Positions 12,360 through 24,888 of a stretch of 64,000 nt of DNA are shown in pieces (positions within the stretch are counted from its first letter, which is position 1; each line of letters starts with the position of its first letter). The position numbers and the translations under genes are program-made. The notes beneath the pieces were generated by a model. That model was not told the DNA's origin and searched no databases. It saw only the letters and a program-made list of their open reading frames with translations. The stretch is taken from assembly GCF_000247695.1 (NCBI RefSeq), contig NW_004624805.1, positions 3,717,980-3,781,979 of the forward strand, in the 5' to 3' direction. This DNA is from Heterocephalus glaber. Taxonomy: Eukaryota > Chordata > Mammalia > Rodentia > Bathyergidae.

Positions 12360-12515
12360 TTACTCACCACGTTCTCCCGACCATGATGGACTGCCACAGG
12401 CCCAAAGCAATGGGACCAACCAATCAGAGAATGAAACTGAGTCAAAACAAACTCTTTCTCTTTCCAGGTAGATTATCTCAGGTATTTGGTATAGTGATGG
12501 AAAGCTGACTAACAC
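12360..12515 (+). mobile_element. MaLR-like LTR 3' half, plus strand
   Basis: The block contains caaagcaatgggaccaacca, a short A-rich stretch with aaactctttctctttccagg, and the end 'gtgatggaaagctgactaac' plus aca. This is the 3' half of a MaLR LTR in the orientation opposite to the previous one. Confidence 0.65.
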
Positions 12516-12699
12516 AGTTACCTTGGTTTTCAGTTGTTCCAAACAGGAAGGCAAATCTGGTCCTTACTACCCCATCTTGGCAGCCCCATTTTTAGAACCT
12601 TTACCTTGAATAAAAATTTACCAGGCTAAGGTGCATTTCTTTTGGGACTTTTTTCCTAAATTAGCAAGTATTCTGCAAAATCAACCAGAGTTTGTGATT

Positions 12700-12830
12700 A
12701 AGGCATCAGCATTGAAGTTAGACAGGCTAAACCTTCATATTGTTTCATTTTCATGGTTTGACCTACAAATTACCTACCCTCACTGAGCTGAGCCTCAGTT
12801 TCCTCATTTATATGAGGGTAATAATGGTGT
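12700..12830 (+). mobile_element. MIR: MIR SINE fragment
   Basis: The core gagcctcagtttcctcattt followed by a gagggtaataatgg stretch is the MIR core-to-3' region in plus orientation. Confidence 0.7.
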
Positions 12831-12831
12831 T

Positions 12832-13215
12832 GTGATATTTAATTTTATGTGTCACCTTGGTTGACCTGTAGTGCTCAGGTGTTTAGTCCAACGCTAGTCC
12901 AGATGTTGCTGTGAAGATTTTATATTATTAAGACTTACCATTGATTGATGTGAGGAAAGGACATTTGATAATATGGATGGGATTCCTCCAATCAGGTAAG
13001 GACTGAATCAAAACAGGTTTCCCAGAGAAGGAGGAATTCTGCCTCAGAACTGCAACACAGGGGTCCTACCTGATTCTCTGCAGCTGGCCTGCCTCATGGA
13101 TTTTGATCTAAGACAACACCTTGAACTCTTGCCTATTTCCAGCCTGCCAGCCAGCCCTCTGGTTTGCCACTTGCCAGCTCCACAATCATGTGACCCAACT
13201 TCTTAAATCTACCTC
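12832..13215 (+). mobile_element. Old LTR-like interspersed repeat
   Basis: It starts with a tttaattttatgtgtcacct motif and includes gtccagatgttgctgtgaag and ggattcctccaatcaggtaa. This resembles an old mammalian LTR family that begins with 'TTATGTGTCAACTTG'. I cannot name the family, and the 3' end is not clear. Confidence 0.45.
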
Positions 13216-13219
13216 ATAA

Positions 13220-16200
13220 ATAGTTGTTTGGTGAAACTTAAAATTGATTAATAGTGGGTATAAAGTGGCTGACATTTACTAAGTAAGTCTTCAAGAAATA
13301 ATATTTGCCATCATTGTTTTTAAAATAATATTTACAAACATGTTGGCAGTTAGTCCAGTCATAAGCCCAGAACATCCCAAGAAAAAGACCAAGCTCACTC
13401 TACTCAGCCCTCTTCCCTTGTGTCTAAGAGAGCTTGATGCATAGTGCGGGCTTAGTAAATAGTTTCTGAATAAACTAATGAGAGTGAGTAAGGACCTTCT
13501 GGCTCTTATTAGCTCCAAATTAACAACTGAAGGTCACACATTCCTTCTGGGGACAGTATCTTAAACCAGGCACAGACAAGTTAAACTGGAAGCAGCATGT
13601 TCTCTGCACAGAGCTAGACAATTATAATTATCAATTCTTTTTCTCTCTCAGTCCCCACCACATAAAAAATAAAATTAATTTAAAAAGAAGTGCAAACAAT
13701 CTATGAGTCTGATTACACCCATCACTTACAGAAGGTTATGACACAAGCTGTAACAAACATGTCACTCTTCGAGATGAAATGACTTCTCCTAAAGTGTGTC
13801 AGGTTACATATTAAACACCCCATATGTGCAGGTTCAACAGGCGAGGCTGTCAGGGCAAGTGACATACTAATGCCCTACGAGCTTCCAGTTCATTCCCTGA
13901 CTTTCTGAATGGGCTGCCCTTATTTCTCTTCTACTCCCTCTCTTCCCTTCACTGTCACAGCCTCTGGGCATAGTAAAAAAAATTGAAGGTCAGTCCGGAG
14001 ACACTGAAGTTGGGGGAACCCAAACTAGTGGCAGTGTGAGGATGGGCTGAAAATGAAGGAAATACCAAATCCTTAATTTTTGTACTGGAAATCCACAAGG
14101 CAGTCTATATCTATCAGCCTGAATATGTAAAGCAGATCTCAAAACTTCTCAAAACTAGGGCTTCCTACTCTAAGCCTTCTCTAAGCCCTAGAGAATTAAG
14201 AGAGTGAGTAAGAAAGGACTCTTTTCAACTAGGAGAATATCCTTTGGCTACAAATATTTGAATTTTTCTTTTTCTTATGGTATCCTTTACATTGTTGTCA
14301 TTAATATGCAAACCTGATATTGGGGGTAATGTGTTTTCACTATTAAGCATATACACAGAGATTATGACATGGGCATTAAGCCAAAAATCTGTATGGACTT
14401 TCATTCTTAGGAACCTGTGTGCTCAAGTAGATTTTTGTATTAATTCAATTTTAGAAATAGTAACTTAAATAATGGACGAGCTATCTTACCATTTTCAGTA
14501 GACAAAGGGATTTAAGCAACAGGAAAAAGGCAATTGTATTCATTCTTGTAAACATGTATAAAAGAAATAGAGAACATAAGGGGGAAATAGTAGATATTTT
14601 AATTTATTCAGTGTTCTTTTTCTTCTCACAGTGGATTTAGGAAATTAAAATGTGCACACCAAAGAGGTTGAAGTTCTAAATCCTACAGTACCCTGACATG
14701 TGTCTATTTTAGTCACATAAAAATTTAAATTTCTTGCTTTGGAAGAGACAAGACAATGGAATAAGAAAAGAAACACCTATAATCAAAGGGTGAATTTTTA
14801 AATGGTGCTTGATTTACTCATTTAACCTTTATGATTTGATTTGTGCTATGAAGTTGACACAAAAAAACACTAAATGAGGTGTTTTAGAATAAATTTACAA
14901 TTGAGATCTTTGGTAGGGAAGGAACTCTATTGTACATCACTTAGTAAAAGTCTCTGACATTTTTTACTTAGTACTTTTATTGGCTTTTTCTGGTCAATTT
15001 TTTATTTTCCATCTTTGAATCATTATGACTACTGAAAAGAAAGCCAACATTCATGCAAAAACATAAACAAAGACTAGATTACTTTAAAAACTATGGAACA
15101 GCGAACAGTAAAGTTAGCACACCTGGTATAAAGCATACTTGGACTACTTTCACATTTAATGAAAAATATGTTCCACTGAGAATTAACACTTAACAATATT
15201 ACCTAGAAATTCACTAATAGTTTGGCAGCTTATTGAAAGATTGAGACTTTATTATTCCCACTGTAACAAAGCATTATAGGAAAATGCCTGAAAATCTGAG
15301 CAAGTGGCCTTGAAGACATGCCAAATTACTTTTCTCTCCAATTAGTGGAATGTCCTATCAAATGAAATTGTGAAAATTTCAGGAATGTCTACAGAGACAT
15401 TACAAATTACATAGGCATTAAGTCATTTAATGTAAGATGGATCTATGAGGAGAATAGGATGATTCTCTAAAGAGGACAAAATATTTATTGAAAGGGCTGA
15501 TGGATCATGGGATACATCGTAGGTTTTTAATATGTTCAGCGCATCATTATGTTCTTACTTCATTGATTGTGAACATTCCAATTTTGGTTTTCAACAAAAC
15601 GAGCTATTATACCACACTAAGAAACAACTGCAATTCGGACTGGTTTTCCCTTCCTTCCTGTGAAACTTCTCTGGAACTTCCTACTTCTTTTATGCAAGTG
15701 ATTTCTTTGTTTCATTCTTTTTCTACGGCTTAGTGGTTTGTATCATTTTGAACATGTATTTTTCTTTTGAAATATCAGATGAAAAATTTCTCAGCCTTAT
15801 ATTATCTAATAAAGATTGTGCTATGATTAAAGCCAGACCCAGATTGTAGATCTGCTTTCTTTTTTGGGGGGAAACACAAACGAGCAATTTCAATAAAAAC
15901 ATTCCACTTCCCACCAGAGACGCTGGCAATGGTAATCCAGGTATTACACTATCTGCAAATGTACATCTAACACGCAGGGCCTGCATGGAAGTATTTAAAA
16001 AGCTTAACCTAAGATTTTCATATTAAGAATGGAATGTACTTTTTGATTCCTTAAAACCTTAATTTTAAAGAAAGGCACTTTTTAAAAGGGTCTTGGAAAG
16101 GACCTGGGACTGCTGACAAGTTATTCTGTTAAATAATGAGCTGACCTGCTCCCTCTTCCCAATCATTTTTAAAATTGAGTGGATAAATTGGAAGAGATGT

Positions 16201-16335
16201 TCGTCACTGGGTTGTTTATAATGGCCACCAGCTGAATGCAGCTCAACTGTTCAGAAGGCACTGATAAAATGCTGATGGGAGGGCAGGATGACGGGACGTG
16301 GGCAGCAGAATGGCAAAGAGAGAGGGTATTGGCAC
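13220..16335. other. Unassigned AT-rich stretch
   Basis: No gene, SINE or confident repeat is visible in about 3 kb. The scattered open frames (60-87 codons) lack domains. Confidence 0.5.
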
Positions 16336-16339
16336 AGCT

Positions 16340-16545
16340 GCCCTGGTCCTGCCGTTTACTGGTCATGTGATCTTAGATGAGTTATTTAAGCCTCAGTTTT
16401 CTCATCTGTAATATGGAGATTATATCTATGTAGCTATCCCTAACAGTCGAAGTGAAGCATGCAATAATAGTTATTATTGACCCTGGCACCTAGGACAGTG
16501 CCTGGCACATAATAGACAATAAATACGTGTTCAATAAATACAAAG
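16340..16545 (+). mobile_element. MIR: MIR SINE
   Basis: The order is typical: 'ggtcatgtgatcttagatga', 'taagcctcagttttctcatc', then 'gacagtgcctggcacataat' and an aataaatacgtgttcaataa tail. This is a nearly complete plus-strand MIR. Confidence 0.85.
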
Positions 16546-16787
16546 AGATTGCAAGAGCACCCAGCAAATAGCTGGCACTCAGATAGTAGCTATAATGATG
16601 GTATATTCATACAATGGAGTGTTAGGCAATGATTTAAAAACTGTGTATCAGTATGTAAAATAAATAAAAATAAAACAGAAATAAGATAGCTAGGAAAAAG
16701 CATATACAAGGTGCTATGAATTTCATAAGAAGGTAACCCAAAGGGAGGCAAATATGCACACACATTTTCATGTGTACACATTCATAT

Positions 16788-16788
<1 letters not shown>

Positions 16789-16824
<36 letters not shown>
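16789..16824. repeat. (CG)5(CA)13 dinucleotide repeat
   Basis: An alternating purine-pyrimidine run of CG then CA units extends for 36 bases. It follows a looser TG/CA-rich stretch (16755-16790). Confidence 0.95.
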
Positions 16825-16951
16825 GATCATCTGCAGAAGCCCCCACGGGCACTGCTCTGCTGGGTTTCTCCTGCACACCCTTGGTCCTGTTTGAATTCTA
16901 AACACTTGCGTAGACAGAGGGTTGGTTTTCAGAAAAGTGGATTTTGGCTTT

Positions 16952-17032
16952 TCTTTTGAGGGTGATGAGGATGGAACCCAGCCTTATGCAAGCTAGGCAA
17001 CTGCTCTACTACTGAGCTGCATCGACAGCCTA
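16952..17032 (-). mobile_element. ID: ID-like SINE, diverged, minus strand
   Basis: The block runs ggatggaacccagccttatg, then 'caactgctctactactgagc', then a cgacagcc end, matching a reversed ID body with B box and A box. No duplication was found, and it is older than the other ID copies. Confidence 0.6.
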
Positions 17033-17035
17033 GGA

Positions 17036-17395
17036 AGCAGATTCTGAGCCACAGTTGGTGTGTGGACACTCACTGAGGGCGCTGTAGATGAGCCGAAAGG
17101 GCGCAGGATGGGCCCGGAAGCTGGCTGCAGTGGGTTCCGGGAAAAGGCCTCAGTCACCCCGGGAAGCTCTGACTCTGAACGGCCCATCAGAGTTGTCCCA
17201 AGACTGAGGGACCAGGTTGCAGCAGTCACCACATCGTTTGATCTTTCAACAAGAAAGTGTCACAGCTCTCACGGATTTAACTTCCGTTCTCAGTAGGGAA
17301 AGCATCTGCGCAGATCCAGTGTTTGCGGTAGGACTGGCGGATCCTCCGGCCACCTAACCCCACCTGTCCCCATGCTTTCCTGCCCCGCCAGAGCT
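17036..17395. other. Locally CpG-enriched unassigned stretch
   Basis: This 360-bp block has more CG dinucleotides than its AT-rich surroundings, for example near 17090-17190 and 17330-17350. No TATA box, splice site or coding frame can be supported. Overlapping 78-79 codon frames on both strands are likely by chance here. Confidence 0.35.
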
Positions 17396-18287
17396 ACTTG
17401 ACACCCCGACAGTTCGCTGAGGGCTGGTTTAAGGCAGTGCTTCCTGGGGAAATTTATTTGTGCACACTAGCTGCTTTAAAGAGTCACGCGATAATTGTTT
17501 ATTACATATTAATAATTCAGGAAGACGTGGAATTGGCCAGTACAGAACAATATATTGAATTGTGCACATTTTCTAGTTTGGGCCTTATTAGAATTACTGG
17601 GAATTTAGGGTAGATTCTCAGGACAACCAAAGCATAAATATACTATAGAACAGAGCTCTACAATTGGGCTGCACGCCCTCCAGAAGTGGGAAACACACCC
17701 ACTGGGGCCTTCAAATAGCAAACACATTTGTTAATTTGTTATGGCAGGGAATTTGAAAAGAAAAAATAAGGAAGAAATAGTTTCCCCAGTGATTCAGCCG
17801 TATCTGGTCCACAAGCCAGACTCCCCCATTTTGCATACAATAAAAGAGAGCCTCAGCGAAGAACCCGAATTCCTCAACACAGAGAGAGATGACAGACACC
17901 CTCAAGTAAATGTGTCCGGGTACCCTCTGCAGTTCACTCATTCTCGGTGAGCTAGGATGACAAAGCTATTTAGTTTTAATGAAGCTAATCTTCAAAAATC
18001 ATTACATGGCATCGGCTATTGGCTGTTCAGCAACATAGTATCCGGGATTGGCTCTTGAAACAGAAAAAGAACATTAGTAGAAGACAATAGTGAAAAGCTG
18101 AAAGGCTTGCTTTAGTTAGAAAATCCTTTGGAAGACACAAAGCTTAAAGTAGTAGTAAATATCATAAACTATGGGATAATTGCTGAATGAACTATTGCCA
18201 AATGAGTGAAAATTAAGATCCCTCCAAAAACATTCCTTAACTGAGCTTCTAGATTCTACTTCGAAAATGAAATATATGGGGTTGGGG

Positions 18288-18380
18288 ATATGGCTTGAGA
18301 GTAGAGCACTTGCATAGAATGTGTGATGGTTTGATCCCCAGCCCTGCAAAAACAACACAAAACAAACAAACAAAAAGAGT
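18288..18380 (+). mobile_element. ID: ID-like SINE with AAAC tail
   Basis: The body ggttggggatatggcttgag (A box region), 'gtttgatccccagccctg' (B box) and an (AAAC)-rich tail mark an ID-family copy. It differs in the middle ('agagcacttgcatagaatgt') from the copies at 564 and 54925, so it is another subfamily. Confidence 0.8.
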
Positions 18381-18508
18381 AATGACAATGCAATACCTGA
18401 AGACATGCTTTTATGCAGCCTAGCAAAGAAAAGATTTATTGAAAAGAGATATATTCTCAATGGTAAATGATTTCTTTGGTTAAAAGAACTGGGAATCAGA
18501 GGGTATTG

Positions 18509-18511
18509 GTG

Positions 18512-18569
<58 letters not shown>

Positions 18570-18570
18570 A
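18509..18570. repeat. (TA)n(TG)n(TA)n compound microsatellite
   Basis: About eight TA units, about a dozen TG units and about ten TA units follow each other without interruption. The 208-codon minus-strand frame at 18116-18742 crosses it and translates it as YIYIYTHTHTH, which shows that frame is not a gene. Confidence 0.95.
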
Positions 18571-19979
18571 AAACACTCATTGAGTAAGTGACAGAATTAA
18601 AAATGAAAAGATGCCAGGGGAAGTGCACAGGCAACTTCCTCCTGTGACATCCATTTACTGCATCAGTCACACAGATATAGCAACAACAACAACAAACAAA
18701 ACAAAACACCCAAAAAACTTGAACCTGAAGTACACAACACATTATAGGACATCATCAATGTGTTTACCCAAAAGAAAAAGAAAAACAGAATCTTAAAGAG
18801 ATTGGGAATAACAGTGAAAATCTGTTGTTCCCATAGAGGTGATACATCATCTCATGGAAAAGCACTTTAAAACATTATTTAACCTGTGATACTCATTATC
18901 GTTTTATAAAGTCTAATGTTGAATATTCCCAACTTGCTGACTTTTTCTATGGCTGTTGTACTAGCCAACAGATATTTTTTAAAAATATCATTAATCTGTC
19001 CTTTTGGAATAAAGTTGAAGAGAAAAATAGTGTTAAAATTAATGAGAAAATAATTATTTTAGAAAGAAATTCATGCTGTGAAAGAGCATTTTGGAAATGG
19101 ATACCTGAAAATATTTGGAATATATGTGTTTTTTATTTTTTAAGAGTAATGTAAAAATTCATATCTATACATAAAAATACTAGCAACAGAATTTTCCAGT
19201 GTGTTCCAATCTTTCCAAATGAAGAATTTTGCCAGATTTTGAACATGTTTGTATGCAGTACTTTAAGTCATCTGTCCTGATTAGTTTGCAGTAACAACTG
19301 TTTGATATTCAGAAATGTAGACATTTAGTAGCCCATAAGCCACTTTGGCATAATTATGGATGTAGATAGAATTCAAAATCAGTATTATAATTTACTAGGA
19401 AAGAATTTTTTAAAATCACTTCTCATATTTGAATCTGCATATCTTAAAAGTGTATCCTCATCTATTATAACTATTAAAATACAGTGAACTCAAAATCAAT
19501 AGAGAAAGTTGTGTTTTATTTTGCTATACCATAAAGTGTCGATCCAAAATTATCACTAATCAAATTCTTAAAACCTTATTTCAACTTTGCTTTTTCAGAA
19601 ACATTTATTTTCATATTTCATGTTGATCCTGTGTTAATATTTAACATAACATGCTGAAGCAGGGTAGAACATGTAAATACATACAGATGTTAAATATTAA
19701 CTATTTTTAAAGTAAATATATTAGCGACACATGCTCAAAAAATTTTCCCATTGGGGGACATTAATAGGGTGTCTTTTATAGAGGATAGCCAATCAAAAAC
19801 AGCAAAAAAAATGGGTTAATTGGTCCTTTTAAAGAGTCTCCCAGAAGAAAAAATATTCCCTACAATGCATATAACATGCCAACCCTGAAGAATTCATTAC
19901 TCTTCTACTGGCAGGCAAGCGACATTGGAAAGTTAAGGACATAAACCTTTTTGGAGCTTTTCACCAGAATTGTCTGGCT
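18571..19979. other. Unassigned AT-rich stretch
   Basis: No gene and no confident repeat are visible. Confidence 0.5.
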
Positions 19980-19984
19980 AAAAG

Positions 19985-20075
19985 TCATCCTCCAGAGCAA
20001 ATCCCCAGAGTTTCTCATTCAGCAGGAGGAGTGCAGACCCAACTATCTGGACTTTTACAAGCACCATGAACTGTT
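19985..20075 (+). mobile_element. MER5-type hAT fragment
   Basis: The box ccccagagtttctcattcag followed by cagg is the interior of MER5-type Charlie elements. The ends are not recognisable. Confidence 0.4.
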
Positions 20076-20606
20076 AAGAAGCGATTCCTCACTTTGCAGA
20101 TGATGGGAGTAGGGTGTGGTGAATTGATGTGATGTCACCAATCAGAGCCTAAACTGGAATCTTCCCTGCCCCATCTTTCCCTGACCCAGTGCCCTCCTTG
20201 GGGCTGTCCCATGTCTGAAGTGAGAACCTGCTGACATCTTGGTTAGATAGGTCCTGAGTGAAGGACAGCTAAGGAGCTCAGATTTCAGTGCTTCGCCTAG
20301 AAGTCGCTCTTCACTTGCAAAAGACCCTTTGAATGTGCTGGTGAGAGTGTTGGCCACCTAGCTTTATAAAGCTAAAGACTAAAGGTCCTGTGGGTTTGTT
20401 GTTGCCATGCTGCTAGGAGAACCTCTGCCATGGAATCTGCCATTTGACACGAGCTTCCTGTCTCCTGTACAACCCTGCATGTGCCGGGGATGCTGCCCAC
20501 GCACAGAGGAGTGAAGCATCCATGGCAAGGCCAAGGCCAGAGAGCTAAGTGGAAGGGAAGAGTTCCTCCTGGACCTTGTGGAATTGGAGACAAGGCACGT
20601 TTTGTA

Positions 20607-21236
20607 AAACCTTGGTTTGTGAGCATAATTCGTTCTGGAAACATGCTTGTAATCCAAAGCACTTGTATATCAAAGCAAATTTCCCCATAAGAAATAATGG
20701 GAACGCAGATGATTCATTCTGCAACCCAAAAATATTCATATAGAAATAATCACAACACTGTAATATATTACAAAATACTAAAGAAAATATAAAATGTAAA
20801 GAAAAATATCAACTTAACCTGCACTTACCTTTGAAAACCTTTGTGGCCCGTGTGACGGAGATGAGAGAGGAGGGGTATTGTGCAGGACGACTTTCACTGT
20901 CACTGATTCAATCACTGCTACCTATTGGCTCAGAGGAATCTTTTTCTTTTCGTACATCTTTAACAAGGAAACTTTCCAATGCCATTTGCTTTCATCTCCT
21001 TTTGAGGGATTTGCAGAAATGTGACACTGTATTGTCATTAAAGAGATTTTTCGTTCTCACTGCTGCAGCCTTTTTCAGGTGGTGATTTTCTACAAAACTT
21101 TTCACTGTTTCCCACATGTTATACATCTCCCTAATCTCATTTTAAGTGAGTGATTCCTCTGCCTTTTTCTCCTCCTCTTATGCAGACAAGATCTCTTCTA
21201 TAGCCTCTTGATATTGGGAGATAATCACCCATAATC

Positions 21237-21288
<52 letters not shown>

Positions 21289-21442
21289 AGGAACCATTGG
21301 CTCAGTTGTCATCACATGAGGTTCAGTATCATGTACTATTCATATTGCAAGACATTGCTCGCTTATCAAGTTAAAATTTATTAGATGTGTTTGCTTATCC
21401 TGCAGAACACTCCCAGAACAAGTTACTTGTAATCAAAGTTTT
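20607..21442 (-). mobile_element. Tigger-like DNA transposon with transposase relic
   Basis: The left end aaaaccttggtttg and the reversed right end aaaaactttgattac are related inverted ends. TA dinucleotides flank both sides (20605-20606 and 21443-21444), as expected for a Tc1/mariner-pogo element. Minus-strand translation from about 21240 to 20900 gives the Tigger transposase C-terminus, including LFNDNTVSHF and a following KSLKRR, with several stops. At 836 bp it is far shorter than an autonomous element and is dead. An (AG)n repeat has expanded inside it. Confidence 0.75.
21241..21290. repeat. (AG)19 microsatellite inside Tigger
   Basis: A pure AG run of about 38 bases is followed by a short GGGAGA-type extension. 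Confidence 0.95.
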
Positions 21443-21449
21443 TACCAGG

Positions 21450-24150
21450 TTTTGTTGGGAATAAACAATGGCCTGGTCACAAGTTTGATTTGCTGGCTTT
21501 GGAAACACTTGAAGTGCAGTGATGGTTGGAGAGTGGGATATTTCCTCCAACTTGATCAGATCATGAAAAACAGGCAATGAGGCTGGTGGAGGTCATGGAT
21601 GTGCAGGCTTGTGTGCGCGTGTTTGGTGACCATGTGCTTGATCATACACTGAAGTGCTGAGCACACACCCACCTCCTCTAAACACAATTCCCATCACCTG
21701 CACTTCCCTTAGGTATGTACATCCCAGAAAACATACCTCCAAGGGGAATGCACGCATACATATATTTTCAGAGAGAAACAAAATAAGAAGAATAAAAAGA
21801 GATTTGACTTACCATTTAACATTTTCAAAATGTTTGATCATTGCTCATGGGGAAACTGTAGCTCTTGCTTAGAAAATCTGACACATTTTAATGTAAAAAT
21901 ATTCCTCCATTTAGGTGTGTGTATGTGTATGGTGGGGGCCTGTTGCTTTATAAAACCTCCCAAAGCTGAGCATGGGCTTCATTTCTGGAGCCTTTCTGTT
22001 CAGCACTAAAGTGAGACCATTTCTTCTGTGACCAAAGGGCCCCGTCAGGTTCTCCCACACTTGCTTCTCAATTCCTAGCATGAAGCCAAACTGGGGGGCG
22101 GTTATGATGTTTGCAGTGCCAGATCTACCCACAGGCAAAAATGAGAAAACAAAATGTGGCAGAAGGATTCCAGAGCAGTTAGAATTATGGGAAAATCAAT
22201 TTCACACACTGGCCAGGCCCTCTGGACTAAGCCCTGTTTGGCCTCCGGCCAAGGAGCACTCCCCAGTCAGGCTGCCGCCCCTCCTGCCGGGTTAGCCTGT
22301 TCTCAGGCTGGAAAGCTGGGGGTGGATGGAGGACATCTGGGATAGAACTTGGCCCTCCCTCCACGGGAATCACTCACAGGAGGATCTGTTATCGCTCATT
22401 TACACCAACTGTCTTCAACCATTTTTATGGCATGGCTGTCACAGAAAATGGCAGCACTTGCATGGTCACTAGGAGTATGTCTCGAGGGAGACAGAGACTA
22501 AATGGAGACAGGACAATGGAGGAGCCTCCGAACCCCACCCAGCTGCCCAAGGACTGGGGGTACCAGTTTGTCAATGTACTGTTAACCCAGTTTGTGCCGA
22601 GATGGGGAAGCTCCAGTCTACTCCATAGCACTATCTCTGATGAAAGGTTTTTCCCTCAGTAAAGGCTTGAGGACTTCTTAGTGGATTTGAGGTAGGAGAG
22701 GACCTGAAGCTCTCTGAGCAGTACTTTCATTTTTCTTCTGTGGCTGGCCCAAATGTGTTCCAGCTGACCTAGCTACACCAGGCAGTTGCTCTGGAAGATA
22801 TTTGCTGTGGCTGCAGCAGGCTTTGGATGCAGACCTAGCCCAGGTGACTCTGCCCTGCAGCCTCTCTGGATAACTGTTCCTCTGTAGCCCTCCTCAGTCT
22901 GGTCCAAGAGGGGCCTCTTCCATACCCACGACCAAACAGGAAGTCTGACCCTGCATGTGCCTGCCCTTTTGCCTTTATAAGCAACCTCCTCACGCCCTTA
23001 GCAAGTTCAGCCCAGTCTCTCTTCTCCTTTATGGTGCAGCATAACACCAGAGGGAGTGGTAATCCTAAAGGCAGCCAGCAGAAGAGATTGATAGAAACAA
23101 AAAATTTCCAGGGCCCACCATACCCTATGGCTGAAAAGAGTTCAAAGCCTGCTGGTAGCTGCTGGCTGTGAATAGCAAGGAGCTGCTAACTCTGAGTTGA
23201 TAGTGGCTGGCTTTTAAAGCCCAGGATATCAACATTAAAAGAGCTACACTTTGCCAATGTTTGATTTCTATATGAATTGTGCAAGAACCCTCAGCTGATT
23301 GGTAATGTCTTGGAAGTACACCTGGGAGCTCCCCCCAGAGGGCCCTGAAAAAGAGGAGTCAATGGTGACAATCATTAGCAGGCTCAAGAATCAACCAATT
23401 GCATCTTCCATGTGGCTAAGAATCCCTGCTGGTCTGTGACAGTCTGACCTCATGTTGCTGGGTTGTGCCATGTTGTACAGGCTATTATATGGGGGAAGCA
23501 GAAGAAGTACAGTGCAAGCACAGAGGAAAAGGAGGAGGAAGAAAGAGAGGAGGAGGAGCAAGAGGGAGAGAAAGAGTGGGAAGAAAGGAAGAGAAGGAGA
23601 AAAATGGGGATGAGAAGGATGTAGAGAAGAGGGGAAGGAATGTTGTCCTGCTGGGCACCTGAAAATCCCAGGCTGGTGCCGAATGTGCAAAAGAGCACTC
23701 AAAGCACCTGCTCCATGCCGGAGGAGGGCAAAAGAAAGTGTCCAGAGGCCTCAGCCTTCCCACCTAATGCCTTCCTTTTCTACGAAGGGACAGAGCCTCC
23801 ACAGCCCACTGTGTGGCCTTGCCCAGATCCCAAGGGGATGTTGGGGCTTGAGAAGGAGCTGTTGGAATCTTCTGGAGCTGCCCACTGGGGTTGTTCTCAG
23901 CCTGCTTTGATGGAATTATGCCACAGGGGAGGAGCAGCTAGCAATGCTGGGACTAGGCTTTGCTTTGATAACAAGAAAGTGAAGGAATGCTGTCAGGCCA
24001 ATCTGCAGAGAGAGAGAGAGAACACTCAGTATGCTAAGAGGAAGGTGTTCTCTCATATCCCTGCACATTGCTTGGCAAAGATGATGTAATTTCATTTACA
24101 TATTGAGAAATTGCTCCCTTGTAAGCAACCTATGCAATTTAGTGCATTTC
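21450..24150. other. Unassigned stretch with a purine-rich patch
   Basis: No gene is supported. A purine-rich, AGG-type patch lies at about 23485-23640 and produces opposing long frames on both strands. A TG-rich run is seen at 21915-21932. Confidence 0.5.
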
Positions 24151-24154
24151 AAAT

Positions 24155-24553
24155 TGTCATGGTTCAGATCTGGGATGTCCTTCAAAGCCCTCATGTGTTC
24201 AGAGGTAAGGCTTTGGGAATCACGAAGGCTTTGGATGAATACGTGGATAAGTTCAGAGCTGAATGTGCTGTCAGGAGGTGGGGCTGGGTGGGAAGAGGCG
24301 GGTCCCTGGGGGTGTGGCCTGGGAGGGTGCATCTCCCTTCCCCACCCCTCCCTTCTCTGCTTCCTGGCCTCCATGACAGGGCTAGCTTTCCTCCAGAGCA
24401 AGCCCTTCCACCATGCTGTGTCTGTGTTTGAGCCTGCTGACCATAGCCTGCTGACTGAAACTTCTACAACTGTGAGCCAAAATATACATCTCCTCCTTTA
24501 AATTGTGGGTTTCAGTTATTTTGTCTCAGAGATGAAAAAGTGACTAAGGCACA
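24155..24553 (+). mobile_element. MaLR-like solo LTR, plus strand
   Basis: It starts tgtcatggttcagatctgg, has the ctcatgtgttcagaggtaag box shared with the LTR at 1425, and ends gtgactaaggcaca. The 5' third is close to the 1425 copy while the middle is GC-richer. Confidence 0.75.
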
Positions 24554-24888
24554 CATACATTGCTAAAAGATGTGTCGATCATGGTTTTCACTTATGATTG
24601 TTTAGGTAATTTCAAGGAAAGGCAACAGACTAAGCAACAAAATTTGTTCTTATTTCTAAAATTTTATCTGTGTGAATTATATTTCATTATACTATTTTTC
24701 TTTCATCTGTAGCTTTGAGTCTGCAAACAATGGTGCACTAATTTGTCATCAGTAGTGTGTCATGGTTGGAGATATACAACCTAAACCCAAGGACTTCTTA
24801 CAAAGACTTCTGAGTTCCTCCGAAACACCCTTTCTTTCCAATTCTGCTCACCATTTTGGATATCAGATGATTTTTCTCCCCTTCCATG

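Noticed and set aside
17741..17950. 69-codon frame with a hydrophilic, exon-like composition
   Set aside because: No known protein is recognised and an overlapping 76-codon frame lies on the other strand.
18116..18742. Longest open frame, 208 codons on the minus strand
   Set aside because: It crosses a TA/TG microsatellite and a T-rich region, is mostly low complexity and has no domain.
21241..21290. Regular repeat that might be taken as a CRISPR-like or satellite array
   Set aside because: It is a plain AG microsatellite; no spacer structure is present, and CRISPR arrays are not expected in an animal genome.
22375..22660. Possible hAT-like element starting accaactgtcttcaaccatt
   Set aside because: I could not find matching inverted ends or an 8-bp duplication.
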